A DNA stretch of 64,000 nucleotides from Sphingomonas parva (ex Maeng et al. 2020) (GCF_004564275.1 NZ_SPDV01000002.1:124001-188000); one strand, 5' to 3'; positions 6,976 to 16,117 are shown, counted from the first letter of the stretch. Made by a program: numbers and translations. Notes: generated by a model from the sequence alone, not told the origin.

Positions 6976-7616
6976 ACCGCCCGCTTCTCATCACGGACTG
7001 CGACGAAGTCCTGCTCAACATGATTTCCCATTTCGCGGAATGGGTCGGTGAGGCGCACGGGCTGTCGTTCGATCTTTATGCAGACAGCTTCCAGTCCGCG
7101 CTCAGCGATTCCCAGGGACGCCGCCTGCCGGAGGAGCGAATCTGGCCGCTGCTCGATTCGTTCTTCCGGACCGAGATGGACCGCCAGAACATCGTGCCCG
7201 GCGCGGTCGAGGCTCTGGCGGCGATCGCCGAGCAGGCGGATATCGTCATACTCACCAATATCGGCGACGAGCATGAGGCAGGGCGCGTCGAGCAGCTCGG
7301 CCGTTTCGAAATCCGTCATCGGGTGCTGTGCAATCGGGGCGGCAAGGGTCGCCCCGTCCGTGAGCTGGTCGAGCAGATGCAGCCTTCGGCGGTGGTGTTC
7401 GTGGACGATCTCAGCGTCCATCACGAATCGGTGGCGAACCACGCCCCCGACGTGTGGCGCCTGCACATGATCGCCGAGCCTAAGCTTGCACAGGTGGTGC
7501 CGCCGGCGCCGCACGCCCACGCCCGCATCGATGGCTGGGCCGAGGCCGCCGACTGGATCCGGGCGCGCTTCTCCGAAGGGCGGGCCCCCGCAGACATGGA
7601 GAAGGAAGAGCAATGA
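6972..7616 (+). CDS. HAD-superfamily hydrolase
   Basis: Probable phosphatase of the haloacid dehalogenase fold. The 214-residue product begins MNRPLLITDCDEVLLNM, motif I with the nucleophile Asp and acid Asp in DCDEV; motif II Thr is in IVILTNIGDE; motif IV is AVVFVDDLSVHHES. The substrate cannot be told. The start is GTG at 6972 inside the preceding stop (GTGA), so translation is coupled to the DUF3572 gene; it overlaps the following SDR gene by 4 bases (ATGA). Complete and intact. Confidence 0.85.
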   Translation: MNRPLLITDCDEVLLNMISHFAEWVGEAHGLSFDLYADSFQSALSDSQGRRLPEERIWPLLDSFFRTEMDRQNIVPGAVEALAAIAEQADIVILTNIGDEHEAGRVEQLGRFEIRHRVLCNRGGKGRPVRELVEQMQPSAVVFVDDLSVHHESVANHAPDVWRLHMIAEPKLAQVVPPAPHAHARIDGWAEAADWIRARFSEGRAPADMEKEEQ

Positions 7617-8374
7617 CGGGAACCGTCCTCATCACCGGCGCGACCTCCGGAATTGGCGCCGCCGCGGCCCGCCGCTTCGCTGGCGCCGGCTACAGGGTGG
7701 TCGCGACCGGGCGGCGGCGGGAACGGCTGGACGCCCTCGCGGCGGAGCTGGGCGCGGAGAAGGTGCACGCCATCCCCCTCGACATGCGCGACGAGGCGGC
7801 GATTCTTGCGGCCATCGCGAGCCTGCCGGCGGCCTTCAAAGACGTCGACATTTTGCTCAACAACGCCGGCCTCGCGAAAGGTATGGAGACGGCGCAGGAG
7901 GCCGATCTCGCCAATTGGCGCGAGATGGTGGAGACCAACGTGCTCGGTCTCGTCACGATCACCCGCGCCCTGCTGCCGACCCTGATCGCTCGCAAGGGGG
8001 CGATCATAAATCTGAGCTCGATCGCCGGCACTTACCCCTATCGCTTCGGCAACGTCTACGGCGGCACCAAGGCTTTCGTGACGCAATTCTCGCTCAACCT
8101 GCGCTGCGATCTGCACGGCACCGGCGTCCGCGTCACCTCGATCGAGCCGGGAATGGTCGAGACCGAGTTCACCGTCGTCAGGACCGGCGGGGACCAGGCG
8201 GCCTCCGACGCTCTTTATGCGAACATGGATCCAATGACCGCCGAGGACATCGCGGAGACGATCTTCTGGGTGGCGAGCCAGCCCAAGCACCTGAACCTGA
8301 ACCGGATCGAGATCATGCCGGTCAACCAGAGCTTCGCCGGTTTTGCGATCGCGCGCAACGAAACCGCGGCTTGA
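7613..8374 (+). CDS. SDR-family NAD(P)-dependent oxidoreductase (YdfG-like)
   Basis: Classical short-chain dehydrogenase, 253 residues. Visible motifs: TGATSGIG nucleotide-binding turn (residues 8-15), LLNNAG, catalytic Ser in INLSSIAGTYPY, and YGGTKAF with Tyr and Lys of the YxxxK active site; IEPGMVETEF follows. The basic TGRRRERLDAL after beta-2 suggests NADP(H). It resembles E. coli YdfG, which oxidises 3-hydroxy acids such as serine, so a hydroxy-acid or malonic-semialdehyde-type substrate is possible. The ATG overlaps the HAD stop (ATGA), and the RidA gene follows after 34 bases. Confidence 0.9.
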   Translation: MTGTVLITGATSGIGAAAARRFAGAGYRVVATGRRRERLDALAAELGAEKVHAIPLDMRDEAAILAAIASLPAAFKDVDILLNNAGLAKGMETAQEADLANWREMVETNVLGLVTITRALLPTLIARKGAIINLSSIAGTYPYRFGNVYGGTKAFVTQFSLNLRCDLHGTGVRVTSIEPGMVETEFTVVRTGGDQAASDALYANMDPMTAEDIAETIFWVASQPKHLNLNRIEIMPVNQSFAGFAIARNETAA

Positions 8375-8408
8375 CCGCTTCAGTCCCCAACTGCTTGAGA
8401 CCGAAACC

Positions 8409-8870
8409 ATGACCGATATTCATTCCCGCCTCGCCGAGCTCGGCATCGCCCTTCCGGAAGCTGCTGCGCCGGTCGCCGCCTACGTGCCGACTGTCCTTGC
8501 CGGCAACCTGCTCCACATCTCCGGCCAGGTCTCGTTCGAGAACGGCGCCCTCCTCACGGGCCGGCTCGGCGAGGACCGCGATCTGGATTACGGCGTGCGC
8601 GCCGCCCGCGCCTGCGGCCTCATGCTGCTGGCGCAAATCGAGAAGGCGGTCGGTCTCGGCCGCGTCGAGCGGATCGTCAAGCTCGGCGTCTTCGTCAACA
8701 GCGCCGGCAGCTTCACCGATCAGCCGAAGGTCGCGAACGGCGCCTCCGAGCTGATGGAGCAGGTGTTCGGCGAGGCCGGGCGGCACGCGCGCAGCGCCGT
8801 CGGCGTGCCCGTCCTGCCGCTGGGGGCCGCGGTCGAGATCGATGCGATCGTCGCGCTCCGGCCGGCCTGA
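8409..8870 (+). CDS. RidA/YjgF-YER057c family protein
   Basis: Enamine/imine deaminase-type fold that protects PLP enzymes from reactive intermediates in characterised members. The 153-residue product belongs to the longer RidA-like branch: [43 protein letters not shown], and [21 protein letters not shown], which includes the Arg of the active-site region. Start ATG at 8409. Its 3' end overlaps the glycerophosphodiesterase start by 29 bases, so the two are surely cotranscribed. Whether it has deaminase activity is not evident. Confidence 0.88.
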   Translation: MTDIHSRLAELGIALPEAAAPVAAYVPTVLAGNLLHISGQVSFENGALLTGRLGEDRDLDYGVRAARACGLMLLAQIEKAVGLGRVERIVKLGVFVNSAGSFTDQPKVANGASELMEQVFGEAGRHARSAVGVPVLPLGAAVEIDAIVALRPA

Positions 8871-9579
8871 TCCCTACCTCCTCGCGGTCGTGCCGGTTGC
8901 CCATCGCGGGCTTCATGGAAACGGTCGCGTCGAGAACAGCCGCGCCGCCTTCGAGGCGGCGATCGCGGCCGGCCACGGTATCGAGCTCGATGTCCAGGCG
9001 AGCCGCGACGGCGAGGCGATGGTCTTTCACGACGCCCGCCTCGACCGGCTGACGGCCGAGACCGGACTCGTGTCGGCGCGCACCGCGGGAGAGCTTTCCG
9101 GAATCACCCTGCTGGGCAGCGACGATTCCATCCTTCCGCTCGCCAAGGTGCTGAGGCTCGTCGGCGGCCGGGTGCCGCTGCTCATCGAGGCGAAGGCGCC
9201 GCGCGGCAATGCCGCCGTCCTCGCCCGGGCGGTCGCCCAGACCCTCGAAGATTATCGCGGTGCGGTAGGCGTCATGTCGTTCAATCCGGGCGTGCCGCAC
9301 TGGCTTGAGCGCCACGCGCCGCAGGTGCTGCGCGGCCTCGTCGTCAGCGAGGCGGAGAAAAGGGGGTTGCGGGGACGGCTCGAGCGCCTCGCCAGCCTGG
9401 CGTGGGCCGAGCCCGATTTCCTCGCCTACGACGTCCGCGACCTCCCCTCGAAGCTCGCAGGCGCGTTTCGGGAGGCCGGCAAGCCGCTCCTGACATGGAC
9501 GGTGCGCAGCGAGGCGGATCGCGCTCGCGCGGGGGCGCACGCCGATCAGGTCATCCACGAGCTGCCGGTCGATGTCTGA
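8842..9579 (+). CDS. Glycerophosphodiester phosphodiesterase
   Basis: Hydrolyses glycerophosphodiesters from phospholipid turnover to sn-glycerol-3-phosphate plus an alcohol. The 245-residue TIM-barrel protein shows the family core: VAHRGLHGN (catalytic His-Arg), [16 protein letters not shown] with the metal-binding Glu, [18 protein letters not shown] with Glu/Asp ligands and the second catalytic His, then LIEAKAP and [12 protein letters not shown]. No signal peptide, so probably a cytoplasmic UgpQ-like enzyme. ATG at 8842 lies inside the ridA-like gene; its own 3' end overlaps the next gene by 8 bases. Confidence 0.92.
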   Translation: MRSSRSGRPDPYLLAVVPVAHRGLHGNGRVENSRAAFEAAIAAGHGIELDVQASRDGEAMVFHDARLDRLTAETGLVSARTAGELSGITLLGSDDSILPLAKVLRLVGGRVPLLIEAKAPRGNAAVLARAVAQTLEDYRGAVGVMSFNPGVPHWLERHAPQVLRGLVVSEAEKRGLRGRLERLASLAWAEPDFLAYDVRDLPSKLAGAFREAGKPLLTWTVRSEADRARAGAHADQVIHELPVDV

Positions 9580-10702
9580 GGTGATCGCCCGTATCGCACG
9601 CGGCGTCGGGTCGTTCGAGGCCGAAGCCTGGGACGCCTGCGCGGGAAGCGAAAATCCGTTCCTCAGCCATGCCTTCCTCTCCGCGCTCGAGGAATCGGGC
9701 AGCGCCACCGGCAGGACCGGCTGGCAACCGGTGCCGATCGCGATCGACGGAGCGGACGGCGCCCTCGCCGGCGTGGTACCCGCCTATCTGAAGAGCCACA
9801 GCCAGGGCGAATATGTCTTCGATCACGGCTGGGCCTCGGCCTGGGAGAGAGCGGGCGGAGACTATTATCCCAAGCTTCAGATCGCCATTCCCTTCACCCC
9901 AGTGCCGGGTCGCCGCCTGCTCGCACGCGATCCTGGACTCGCGCCGGCGCTGATCGCTGCCGCCGAGACGGTGGTGCGTCAGCACGATCTCTCCTCCGGT
10001 CACGCGACCTTCATCGCGCCGGAGGAGGTCCCCGTCTTCGAGGCTGCTGGATGGCTGATCCGCGCCGATAGCCAGTTTCACTGGCACAACGAGGCGTATC
10101 GAAGCTTCGACGATTTCCTTGCGGCCCTTTCGTCGCGCAAGCGCAAGGCGATCCGCAAGGAACGGGCCGCCGCGCTCAACGGCCTAGCGGTCGAGCACGT
10201 CACCGGAGACGCGATCACCGAGCGTCATTGGGATGCCTTCTGGACCTTCTACCAGGACACCGGGTCGCGCAAATGGGGCAGGCCCTATCTCACGCGCGCC
10301 TTCTTCTCCCTGTTGGGCGAGCGGCTCGCGGACCGGATCCTGCTGATCTTCGCGCTGAAGGACGGGGAGCCGATCGCGGGTGCGCTGAATCTCATCGGCA
10401 GCGACGCTCTCTACGGGCGTTATTGGGGAACGCTGGCCGAGGTGCCGCATCTCCACTTCGAAATCTGCTATTACCAGGCCATCGAGGCGGCGATCGCTCG
10501 TGGCCTCACCCGCGTCGAGGCGGGGGCTCAGGGCGCTCACAAGCTCGCTCGAGGCTATCGGCCGGTCCCGACTTTCTCGGCCCACTTCATCCCCGATCCG
10601 GGCTTCCGCGCGGCCGTCGCCGAGTTCCTCGAGGCGGAGCGCGCGGCGGTCGCCGACGAGATCGAGCAGCTCGCCGACTTCACGCCCTTTCGAAAGGGCT
10701 GA
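9572..10702 (+). CDS. GNAT/FemAB-like acyltransferase family (DUF482-type)
   Basis: Protein of 376 residues belonging to the widespread family annotated as DUF482 or peptidoglycan-biosynthesis-like, with a double GNAT fold. Family landmarks: NPFLSHAFLSALEESG near the N-terminus, GWQPVPIAI, VPAYLKSHSQGEYVFDHGWA, QFHWHN, FDDFLAALSSRKRKAIRKER, GRPYLTRAFFSLL, and AGAQGAHKLARGYRPVPTFSAHFI. True substrate unknown. Last gene of the overlapping run that starts with DUF3572; ATG at 9572 overlaps the preceding phosphodiesterase. No signal peptide. Confidence 0.85.
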   Translation: MSEVIARIARGVGSFEAEAWDACAGSENPFLSHAFLSALEESGSATGRTGWQPVPIAIDGADGALAGVVPAYLKSHSQGEYVFDHGWASAWERAGGDYYPKLQIAIPFTPVPGRRLLARDPGLAPALIAAAETVVRQHDLSSGHATFIAPEEVPVFEAAGWLIRADSQFHWHNEAYRSFDDFLAALSSRKRKAIRKERAAALNGLAVEHVTGDAITERHWDAFWTFYQDTGSRKWGRPYLTRAFFSLLGERLADRILLIFALKDGEPIAGALNLIGSDALYGRYWGTLAEVPHLHFEICYYQAIEAAIARGLTRVEAGAQGAHKLARGYRPVPTFSAHFIPDPGFRAAVAEFLEAERAAVADEIEQLADFTPFRKG

Positions 10703-10723
10703 GGGCGCTCGACGCGGGGGCGA

Positions 10724-11128
10724 TCAGGACTTCTCCGGCTCCACGACGGGCGTCGCCACCTCGGCCGGAACGCGCAACGGCCTCCCGCTCTCCTTGTCGA
10801 GGATCGCCCAGGTCGTGCGCGCCCGGACGCGCGGCTTGCCGTCCTCGCCGACGAACTCGACGTGGCGATCGAACCGCGCGCCGCGCGGCCCTTCGGGGAT
10901 CCATGTCCGCCCGATCACGGTCTCGCCCGGCAGGGCCGCGCGGAGATAGTCGATCTCGTGCCGGGTCACGACCCAGATATAAGCCGTCTGGTGCTCCGCC
11001 GGGGCGACCGCCTGCCAATGGGCGGTGGCGATGTCCTGGATCCAGCGCACCCAGACGGCATTGTTGACGTGGCCGAGCTCGTCGATGTCGGCTTCGGTGG
11101 CCGTGATCCTGATCTCGAACGGAGGCAC
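10724..11128 (-). CDS. Acyl-CoA thioesterase, 4HBT (hot-dog) family
   Basis: Hydrolyses acyl-CoA thioesters; 134 residues, single hot-dog domain. The FabZ/YbgC-type signature is ADIDELGHVNNAVWVRWIQDIA with the catalytic-region Asp and His, followed by VVTRHEIDYLRAALPGETVIGRTWI and RVRARTTWAILDKESGRP. The start GTG at 11128 is inferred; the sequence before the domain is short. It sits 36 bases downstream of oligopeptidase B on the same strand, so the two are probably cotranscribed. Substrate chain length unknown. Confidence 0.88.
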   Translation of the reverse strand: MPPFEIRITATEADIDELGHVNNAVWVRWIQDIATAHWQAVAPAEHQTAYIWVVTRHEIDYLRAALPGETVIGRTWIPEGPRGARFDRHVEFVGEDGKPRVRARTTWAILDKESGRPLRVPAEVATPVVEPEKS

Positions 11129-11164
11129 CGTAGCGTCAGCCTTTCGCGGCGGTGAGGCCGGGCC

Positions 11165-13312
11165 TCACCTGCCTTCGCCGATCTGGGTGAGCACGAAGGC
11201 ATAAGCTTCCGCCACCTCGTGCAGCCGTTCCCAGCGACCCGATTTGCCGCCGTGACCGGCACCCATGTTGATCTTGAGCAGCAGCAGATTGTCGTCGGTC
11301 TTGGTGGCGCGAAGCTTTGCCGCCCATTTCGCCGGCTCCCAATAGGTCACGCGCGGATCGTTGAGGCCGCCGGTGATCAGCATCGGCGGATAGGGCTGTG
11401 CCTTCACCTGGTCGTACGGGCTGTACGAGCGGATATATTCGAACGCCGCTTTGTCGGTGATCGGATTGCCCCATTCCGGCCATTCGCCGGGGGTGAGCGG
11501 CAGGCTCTCGTCCTGCATGGTGTTGAGGACGTCGACGAACGGCACGTCGGCGACGACCGCCCCCCATAGCTCGGGATCGGAGTTGACGATCGCGCCCATC
11601 AGTTCGCCGCCGGCGGATCCGCCCTGCGTGCCGATGTTGCCCGGGCTGGCGAAGCCGGCGGCGATCAGGCCTTTCGCGGCATCGACGAAGTCGTTGAACG
11701 TGTTGGTGCGCTTGTCGAGCTTGCCGTCCAGGAACCAGCCGTAGCCGAGATCGTCGCCGCCGCGGATGTGAGCAATGGCATAAGCATAGCCGCGATCGAG
11801 CAGGCTGACGCGCGAGGTCGAGAAGCTCGGCGGCACCGCATAGCCATAGGCGCCATAGCCGTAGAGGAAGAGCTTGCCCTTGCCGTTCTTCTCGAAGCCT
11901 TTTCGGTAGACCACCGAGACCGGGACCTTCTTGCCGTCGCGCGTCGGCAGCATCAGCCGCTCGCTGACATATTGGCCCGGGTCGTAGCCGGACGGGATCT
12001 CCTGCACCTTCAGCGTCTCGAGCCGGTTGTCGGCAGGGTGGTAATCATAGACCGTCTGCGGGGTGACCATCGACGAATAGCTGAGGCGATAGGCTTCGGG
12101 CGCGTATTCGGCGTTGCCGGCGAAGCCGGCGCTGTAGGTCGCCTCCTTGAACGGAATCCGCTCCTCCTCGCCCGCATACGTCCGCAAGCGAAGCTGATCG
12201 AGGCCGTCCACCCGCTCGCTGATCGCGAGATGGTCTCGATAGGCCGTCACGCCGCGCAGATAGACGCGATCGGAGCCCGGGATGACGGTCTTCCAGGCGT
12301 CCGGGCGCGCCGGATCTGCCTCGGCCAGACGGAAATTGACGTGCTCGTCGTTGGTGAGGATCCACAGCTTCCCGTGCGAGGCGTCCACCGCATATTGCCG
12401 CTTCTCCTTGCGCGGAGAGATCAGCGTCAGCGGCGCCTCGGGATCGGCGGCGGAGACGAAGCGGACCTCGTTGGTCGCATTGTCGCCCGTCGAAATGAAG
12501 ATCAGGCTGCGGTCCTGCGACTTGGAGACGCCGACGGTGAAGCCGAGCTCCTTGGTTTCCTCGTAGAGCGTCCTGTCGCTTTCGATCGCGGCGCCAAGCC
12601 GATGGTAGCGCGCGCGGTACGAGCGCCAATTGTCGTTCACCTCGGTGAACACCACCCCCTTGCTGTCGCTGGTCCACACCGGCGAGCCGATCCCGACTTT
12701 GGTCACCGTCTCGATATCCTTGCCGGTCGCGAGGTCGCGGATACGAAGCTCGAACCGCTCCGAGCCGTTGTCGTCGACCAGGGTGGCGGCCAGCCGGCCG
12801 TCGGGGCTCACCTCGATCGCGCCAAGACGATAATACTCCCGCCCCGCCGCTTCGGCGGCCTCGTCGAGCATCACCTGCTCGGCGCCGCCGGCCACAGGCT
12901 TCCTGTACCAGGTGCGGTATTGCGCGCCCGGCTTGAACGCCCACCAGTAGAGCCAATCGCCGTCGCGCGCCGGCACGGAGGATTCGTCCTCCTTCACCCG
13001 GCCCTTCATCTCCTCGAACAGCGTCTCGACCAGCGCCTTGTGCGGCTTCATCGCCGCTTCGAAATAGGAATTCTCGGCCTTGAGGTAGGCGAGCACGTCC
13101 TCGTCATCGACCTTCGGATAGCCTTGGTCCTTCAGCCAGAAATAGGGGTCCTCGACCGTGTAGCCGTGGCGTTCGTAGCTGTACGGGCGCTGCTCGGCCC
13201 GGGGCGGCGCGGGAAGGTTCGAAGCTGTGGTCATGCTGGCTTTCTGAGGCTGCTCGGTCGTTGCGCAGGATGCGGCGAGAGCGAGGATGGGCAGGAACAG
13301 ATAGGGCTTCAA
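11165..13312 (-). CDS. ptrB: Oligopeptidase B (S9 prolyl oligopeptidase family), probable lipoprotein
   Basis: Serine peptidase cutting small peptides after Arg/Lys in the family type. The 715-residue product has the beta-propeller (about 80-450) and an alpha/beta-hydrolase domain with Ser566 in GGSAGGE, Asp652 in GGLNDPRV and His687 in GAGHGGKSG. RPYSYERHGYTVEDPYFWLKD is the usual N-terminal signature. A TTG start at 13312, with GGAG upstream, adds a lipobox-like LALAASC, implying an exported lipoprotein. Alternatively the ATG at 13234 (MTTASNLPAPP) gives a cytoplasmic enzyme like E. coli PtrB. Divergent from a second peptidase gene (13401). Confidence 0.92.
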   Translation of the reverse strand: MKPYLFLPILALAASCATTEQPQKASMTTASNLPAPPRAEQRPYSYERHGYTVEDPYFWLKDQGYPKVDDEDVLAYLKAENSYFEAAMKPHKALVETLFEEMKGRVKEDESSVPARDGDWLYWWAFKPGAQYRTWYRKPVAGGAEQVMLDEAAEAAGREYYRLGAIEVSPDGRLAATLVDDNGSERFELRIRDLATGKDIETVTKVGIGSPVWTSDSKGVVFTEVNDNWRSYRARYHRLGAAIESDRTLYEETKELGFTVGVSKSQDRSLIFISTGDNATNEVRFVSAADPEAPLTLISPRKEKRQYAVDASHGKLWILTNDEHVNFRLAEADPARPDAWKTVIPGSDRVYLRGVTAYRDHLAISERVDGLDQLRLRTYAGEEERIPFKEATYSAGFAGNAEYAPEAYRLSYSSMVTPQTVYDYHPADNRLETLKVQEIPSGYDPGQYVSERLMLPTRDGKKVPVSVVYRKGFEKNGKGKLFLYGYGAYGYAVPPSFSTSRVSLLDRGYAYAIAHIRGGDDLGYGWFLDGKLDKRTNTFNDFVDAAKGLIAAGFASPGNIGTQGGSAGGELMGAIVNSDPELWGAVVADVPFVDVLNTMQDESLPLTPGEWPEWGNPITDKAAFEYIRSYSPYDQVKAQPYPPMLITGGLNDPRVTYWEPAKWAAKLRATKTDDNLLLLKINMGAGHGGKSGRWERLHEVAEAYAFVLTQIGEGR

Positions 13313-13400
13313 GTAGGGCTCCCGATATGGCGCGGCGATCTGGCGCCGCCCTGCGATAGGGATTACTTAGCCGCCGGTCATCAGCCGAGGAAGATACGAC

Positions 13401-15194
13401 ATGTCCAGCTACGAAGCCCGCCTCCAGGCCCTGCGCGAGCAGTTGAAGGCCGATCGGCTCGACGGCTTCGTCGTGCCGCTGACTGACGAGCATATGAGCG
13501 AATATGTCGGCAGCTACGCCCAGCGGCTGGCGTGGCTGACCGGCTTCCAGGGCTCGGCGGGCTCGGCGGTGGTGCTTCCGGAGGAAGCGGCGATCTTCAC
13601 CGACGGCCGCTATACGCTGCAGGTGCGCGATCAGGTGGACGGACGACACTGGAGCTATCAGTCGGTGCCGGAGACCAGCGTCGCCGACTGGCTGAAGGCG
13701 CATGCCCCCGACGGGGCGCGGATCGGCTACGACCCATGGCTGCATACACGCGACTGGGTCGCGAGAGCGCGCCAGGCGCTGGCGGACCGGGGCGCCGAGC
13801 TCGTCGCGGTGGAGCGTAATCCCATCGATCGGGTGTGGGCGGACAGGCCTGAGCCGTCCAAGGCGCGGCTCGTCGCGCATCCGGACGAATTTGCCGGCAA
13901 GTCGTCTGCCGCCAAGCGCCAGGAGATGGCCGATTGGCTGAAGGCGCAGCAGGCTGATGCCGCGGTCCTGTCGGCGCTCGACTCCATTGCCTGGACTTTC
14001 AACGTGCGAGGACAGGACGTCGAGCACACGCCGGTCGCGCTCTCGTTCGCGCTCGTGCACCAGGATGGCACCGCAGATCTGTTCGTCGCCTCCGAGAAGC
14101 TCGGCGACGATGTGCGCCAGCATCTCGGCAACGGCGTCCGGCTCCACGAGCGCCACGCCTTCGAGCCGCACCTGCGCAGCATGGCAGGCAAGACGGTGGT
14201 GGCAGATCCGGAACGCGCCGTGGCCGCGATCTTCGAGGCGCTGACCGGCGCTGGCGCGCGCGTAGTGGCCAGGCGCGATCCCGCGGTGCTGCCGAAAGCG
14301 ATCAAGAACGGCACCGAGATCGCGGGCCACCATGCCGCTCAGGCGCGCGACGGAGCAGCGCTGACTCGCTTCCTCCACTGGCTGTTCGTCGAGGCGCCGA
14401 AGGGTGGCGTCGACGAACTTTCGGCGGTCGAGCGGCTGCAGGCATTCCGCCAGGCGTGCGGCGATCTTCGCGACACCAGCTTCGACACCATCTCCGGCGC
14501 CGGCCCGAACGGCGCGATTGTCCACTATCGGGTGAGCGAGGAGACCAACCGGCCGCTCGAGATGGACTCGCTCTACCTGGTCGATTCAGGCGGGCAATAT
14601 CCCGACGGAACCACCGACGTGACCAGAACCGTAGCGATCGGCACGCCGACGGCTGAGATGAAGGACCGGTTCACCCGGGTTCTGAAGGGCCATATCGCCA
14701 TCGCAACCGCCCTCTTTCCGGCAGGCACGCGCGGCAGCCAGCTCGATACGCTCGCCCGGCAGTATCTTTGGCAGGCGGGGCTCGATTACGCCCACGGCAC
14801 TGGCCATGGCGTCGGCTCCTATCTCGCGGTTCACGAGGGGCCGCAGCGCATCTCGCCGGTCGGTAGCAGTCAATCGGGCGGCGACGAGCCGCTCCAGGCG
14901 GGCATGATTCTCTCGAACGAGCCCGGCTACTACAAGACCGGCGAATACGGGATCCGTATCGAAAATCTGGTGCTGGTCGCCGCACGCGACGTCACAGGGG
15001 CGGAGAAGCCCGTGCTCGGCTTCGAGACTCTGACCTGGGCGCCCATTGACCGCAATCTGATCGATCGCGGGCTGCTCAGCGCGGAGGAGCGCGCCTGGGT
15101 GGATGCCTATCACCGCCGCACCCTCGAGATCGTCGGACCCCAGCTCGACGGCGAAGCGCTGGAATGGGCGAGAGGGGCCTGCGCGCCGCTCTGA
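13401..15194 (+). CDS. Xaa-Pro aminopeptidase (M24B)
   Basis: Dimetal aminopeptidase releasing N-terminal residues before proline. The 597-residue protein has the three-domain layout of the long, eukaryotic-like APP1 type: two creatinase-like N-domains (to about 320) and a pita-bread catalytic domain. Metal ligands are visible: two Asp in VDSGGQYPDGTTDVTRT, His in GTGHGVGSYLAVHEGP, Glu in LSNEPGYYKTGEYGIRIEN (two Glu). No signal peptide. ATG at 13401 follows CGAGGAAGATA. Paired divergently with oligopeptidase B, suggesting joint peptide catabolism. Confidence 0.94.
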   Translation: MSSYEARLQALREQLKADRLDGFVVPLTDEHMSEYVGSYAQRLAWLTGFQGSAGSAVVLPEEAAIFTDGRYTLQVRDQVDGRHWSYQSVPETSVADWLKAHAPDGARIGYDPWLHTRDWVARARQALADRGAELVAVERNPIDRVWADRPEPSKARLVAHPDEFAGKSSAAKRQEMADWLKAQQADAAVLSALDSIAWTFNVRGQDVEHTPVALSFALVHQDGTADLFVASEKLGDDVRQHLGNGVRLHERHAFEPHLRSMAGKTVVADPERAVAAIFEALTGAGARVVARRDPAVLPKAIKNGTEIAGHHAAQARDGAALTRFLHWLFVEAPKGGVDELSAVERLQAFRQACGDLRDTSFDTISGAGPNGAIVHYRVSEETNRPLEMDSLYLVDSGGQYPDGTTDVTRTVAIGTPTAEMKDRFTRVLKGHIAIATALFPAGTRGSQLDTLARQYLWQAGLDYAHGTGHGVGSYLAVHEGPQRISPVGSSQSGGDEPLQAGMILSNEPGYYKTGEYGIRIENLVLVAARDVTGAEKPVLGFETLTWAPIDRNLIDRGLLSAEERAWVDAYHRRTLEIVGPQLDGEALEWARGACAPL

Positions 15195-15216
15195 CCGCCG
15201 ATCCGCGGGAGGGCGT

Positions 15217-15342
15217 CTATTCCTCCTTAGGGGCTGCGTCGCCCGGAGCCTCTTCCCCTCGTGCCTGGGCCTTGCGGCGCCTCAGGTTCTGACGCAGGGC
15301 CTCGGCGAGCCGGCGGGCGCGGTCTTCATCGGCTTTGGACAT
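15217..15342 (-). CDS. Small basic hypothetical protein (41 residues)
   Basis: The product MSKADEDRARRLAEALRQNL continues RRRKAQARGEE and ends in an acidic tail. It matches a type of very short Arg/Ala-rich protein that I recall as common in alphaproteobacteria, of unknown role; a single amphipathic helix with possible nucleic-acid contact is an inference. ATG at 15342. It converges on the Xaa-Pro aminopeptidase, 22 bases from its stop. Confidence 0.6.
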   Translation of the reverse strand: MSKADEDRARRLAEALRQNLRRRKAQARGEEAPGDAAPKEE

Positions 15343-15383
15343 GCCGAAAACTACGCTGGGGCGCGGAGGTGGCGCAAGCTGCC

Positions 15384-15412
15384 TTGACAGGACCGGCGGC
15401 CCCGGCCATAGG
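15384..15412 (+). promoter_or_regulatory. Promoter of tRNA-Thr
   Basis: TTGACA (15384-15389), 17-base spacer, CATAGG (15407-15412), with the tRNA starting 27 bases further. The -35 is perfect; the -10 is weak, as is common in GC-rich alphaproteobacteria. Confidence 0.6.
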
Positions 15413-15438
15413 CCCGCCGTCTCCCGACAGGCGATGAT

Positions 15439-15513
<75 letters not shown>

Positions 15514-15600
15514 TCGCCCGTCGGGACGTCGCGCAGAGGCGCGGCGCCTCCTGTGGCCTCGACGAGCCAGCCGGCAGCCCAGGTCAGACGGAATTTTCCT

Positions 15601-15834
15601 TCAGATAGCGCGCGGCGACTGAGGCATTGCGGCCAGCGCTGCGGCAAGGCTGGCCTCCCTCGCCTCATCCTGCGCCAGTCGAACCTCGAACTGGGCGAGG
15701 ACCTGCTCCGCCACCTTGGTACAGGCGCCGACCTCGCGCAGATGGCCGAGAATCTGACGCTGCAGGCGGATGTGCTTCTGACCTTCGGCAATGGAGGCGC
15801 GCGCCGCCTCGATCTCGATCTGCAGGTCCTTCAT
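15601..15834 (-). CDS. Hypothetical coiled-coil protein (77 residues)
   Basis: No recognised family. The product from ATG 15834 is one long helix in prediction by eye: MKDLQIEIEAARASIAEGQK, then RLQRQILGHLREVG, VAEQVLAQFEVRLAQDEARE. Heptad-like Leu/Ile/Val spacing suggests a coiled coil. A perfect FNR/FixK-type palindrome lies only 22 bases upstream of the start (15856-15869), so oxygen- or CRP-family control, probably repression at this distance, is possible. It converges with the tRNA-Thr gene. Confidence 0.6.
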   Translation of the reverse strand: MKDLQIEIEAARASIAEGQKHIRLQRQILGHLREVGACTKVAEQVLAQFEVRLAQDEAREASLAAALAAMPQSPRAI

Positions 15835-16117
15835 CCCGTATCGATAGGACCCTTCTTGATCTGGATCAATGTGGACTGTCCCGTGTCGGCGTCGCGGGTG
15901 AGACAGCCTTGCTTCCCCTCTTGTCCGCCCTTGGCCTTGCAATCGTGGTGCTCGTCCCCATCTCTGTTGTCTGCTGCATCGCTATTGACGGTTTCTGGCG
16001 CTTCGCGGCTCCTTTCTCCCTCTCTCTCGGCTCGCAACCGGATCGGCGCTTTAGCCTGCTCCGTCTTCTGCCGACGCGATTCAGTCGTTTGGCTGCGTGA
16101 GGAGGAAAGGAAACATC
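15835..16117 (+). other. Long leader region of the IF-1 paralogue, no confident gene
   Basis: Beyond the FNR-like box this stretch is pyrimidine-rich on the plus strand and carries no gene I can defend. One frame (about 15909-16100) would encode a hydrophobic 64-residue peptide from a TTG codon, but codon use is not convincing. It ends in AGGAGGAAAGGAAAC, a strong ribosome site serving the leader ORF at 16118. It may be a structured 5' leader. Confidence 0.4.
15856..15869. promoter_or_regulatory. FNR/FixK-type binding palindrome
   Basis: TTGAT-CTGG-ATCAA is a perfect match to the FNR/FixK consensus. It lies between the 77-residue coiled-coil gene (minus, 22 bases to its ATG) and the IF-1 paralogue transcript (plus, 249 bases to the leader ORF). 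No good -10 is visible at the class II position on either strand. Confidence 0.5.

Noticed and set aside
15909-16100. Hydrophobic small membrane protein in the IF-1 paralogue leader
   Set aside because: Would need a TTG start without a ribosome site, and codon use is not coding-like; the hydrophobic look follows from the pyrimidine-rich strand.
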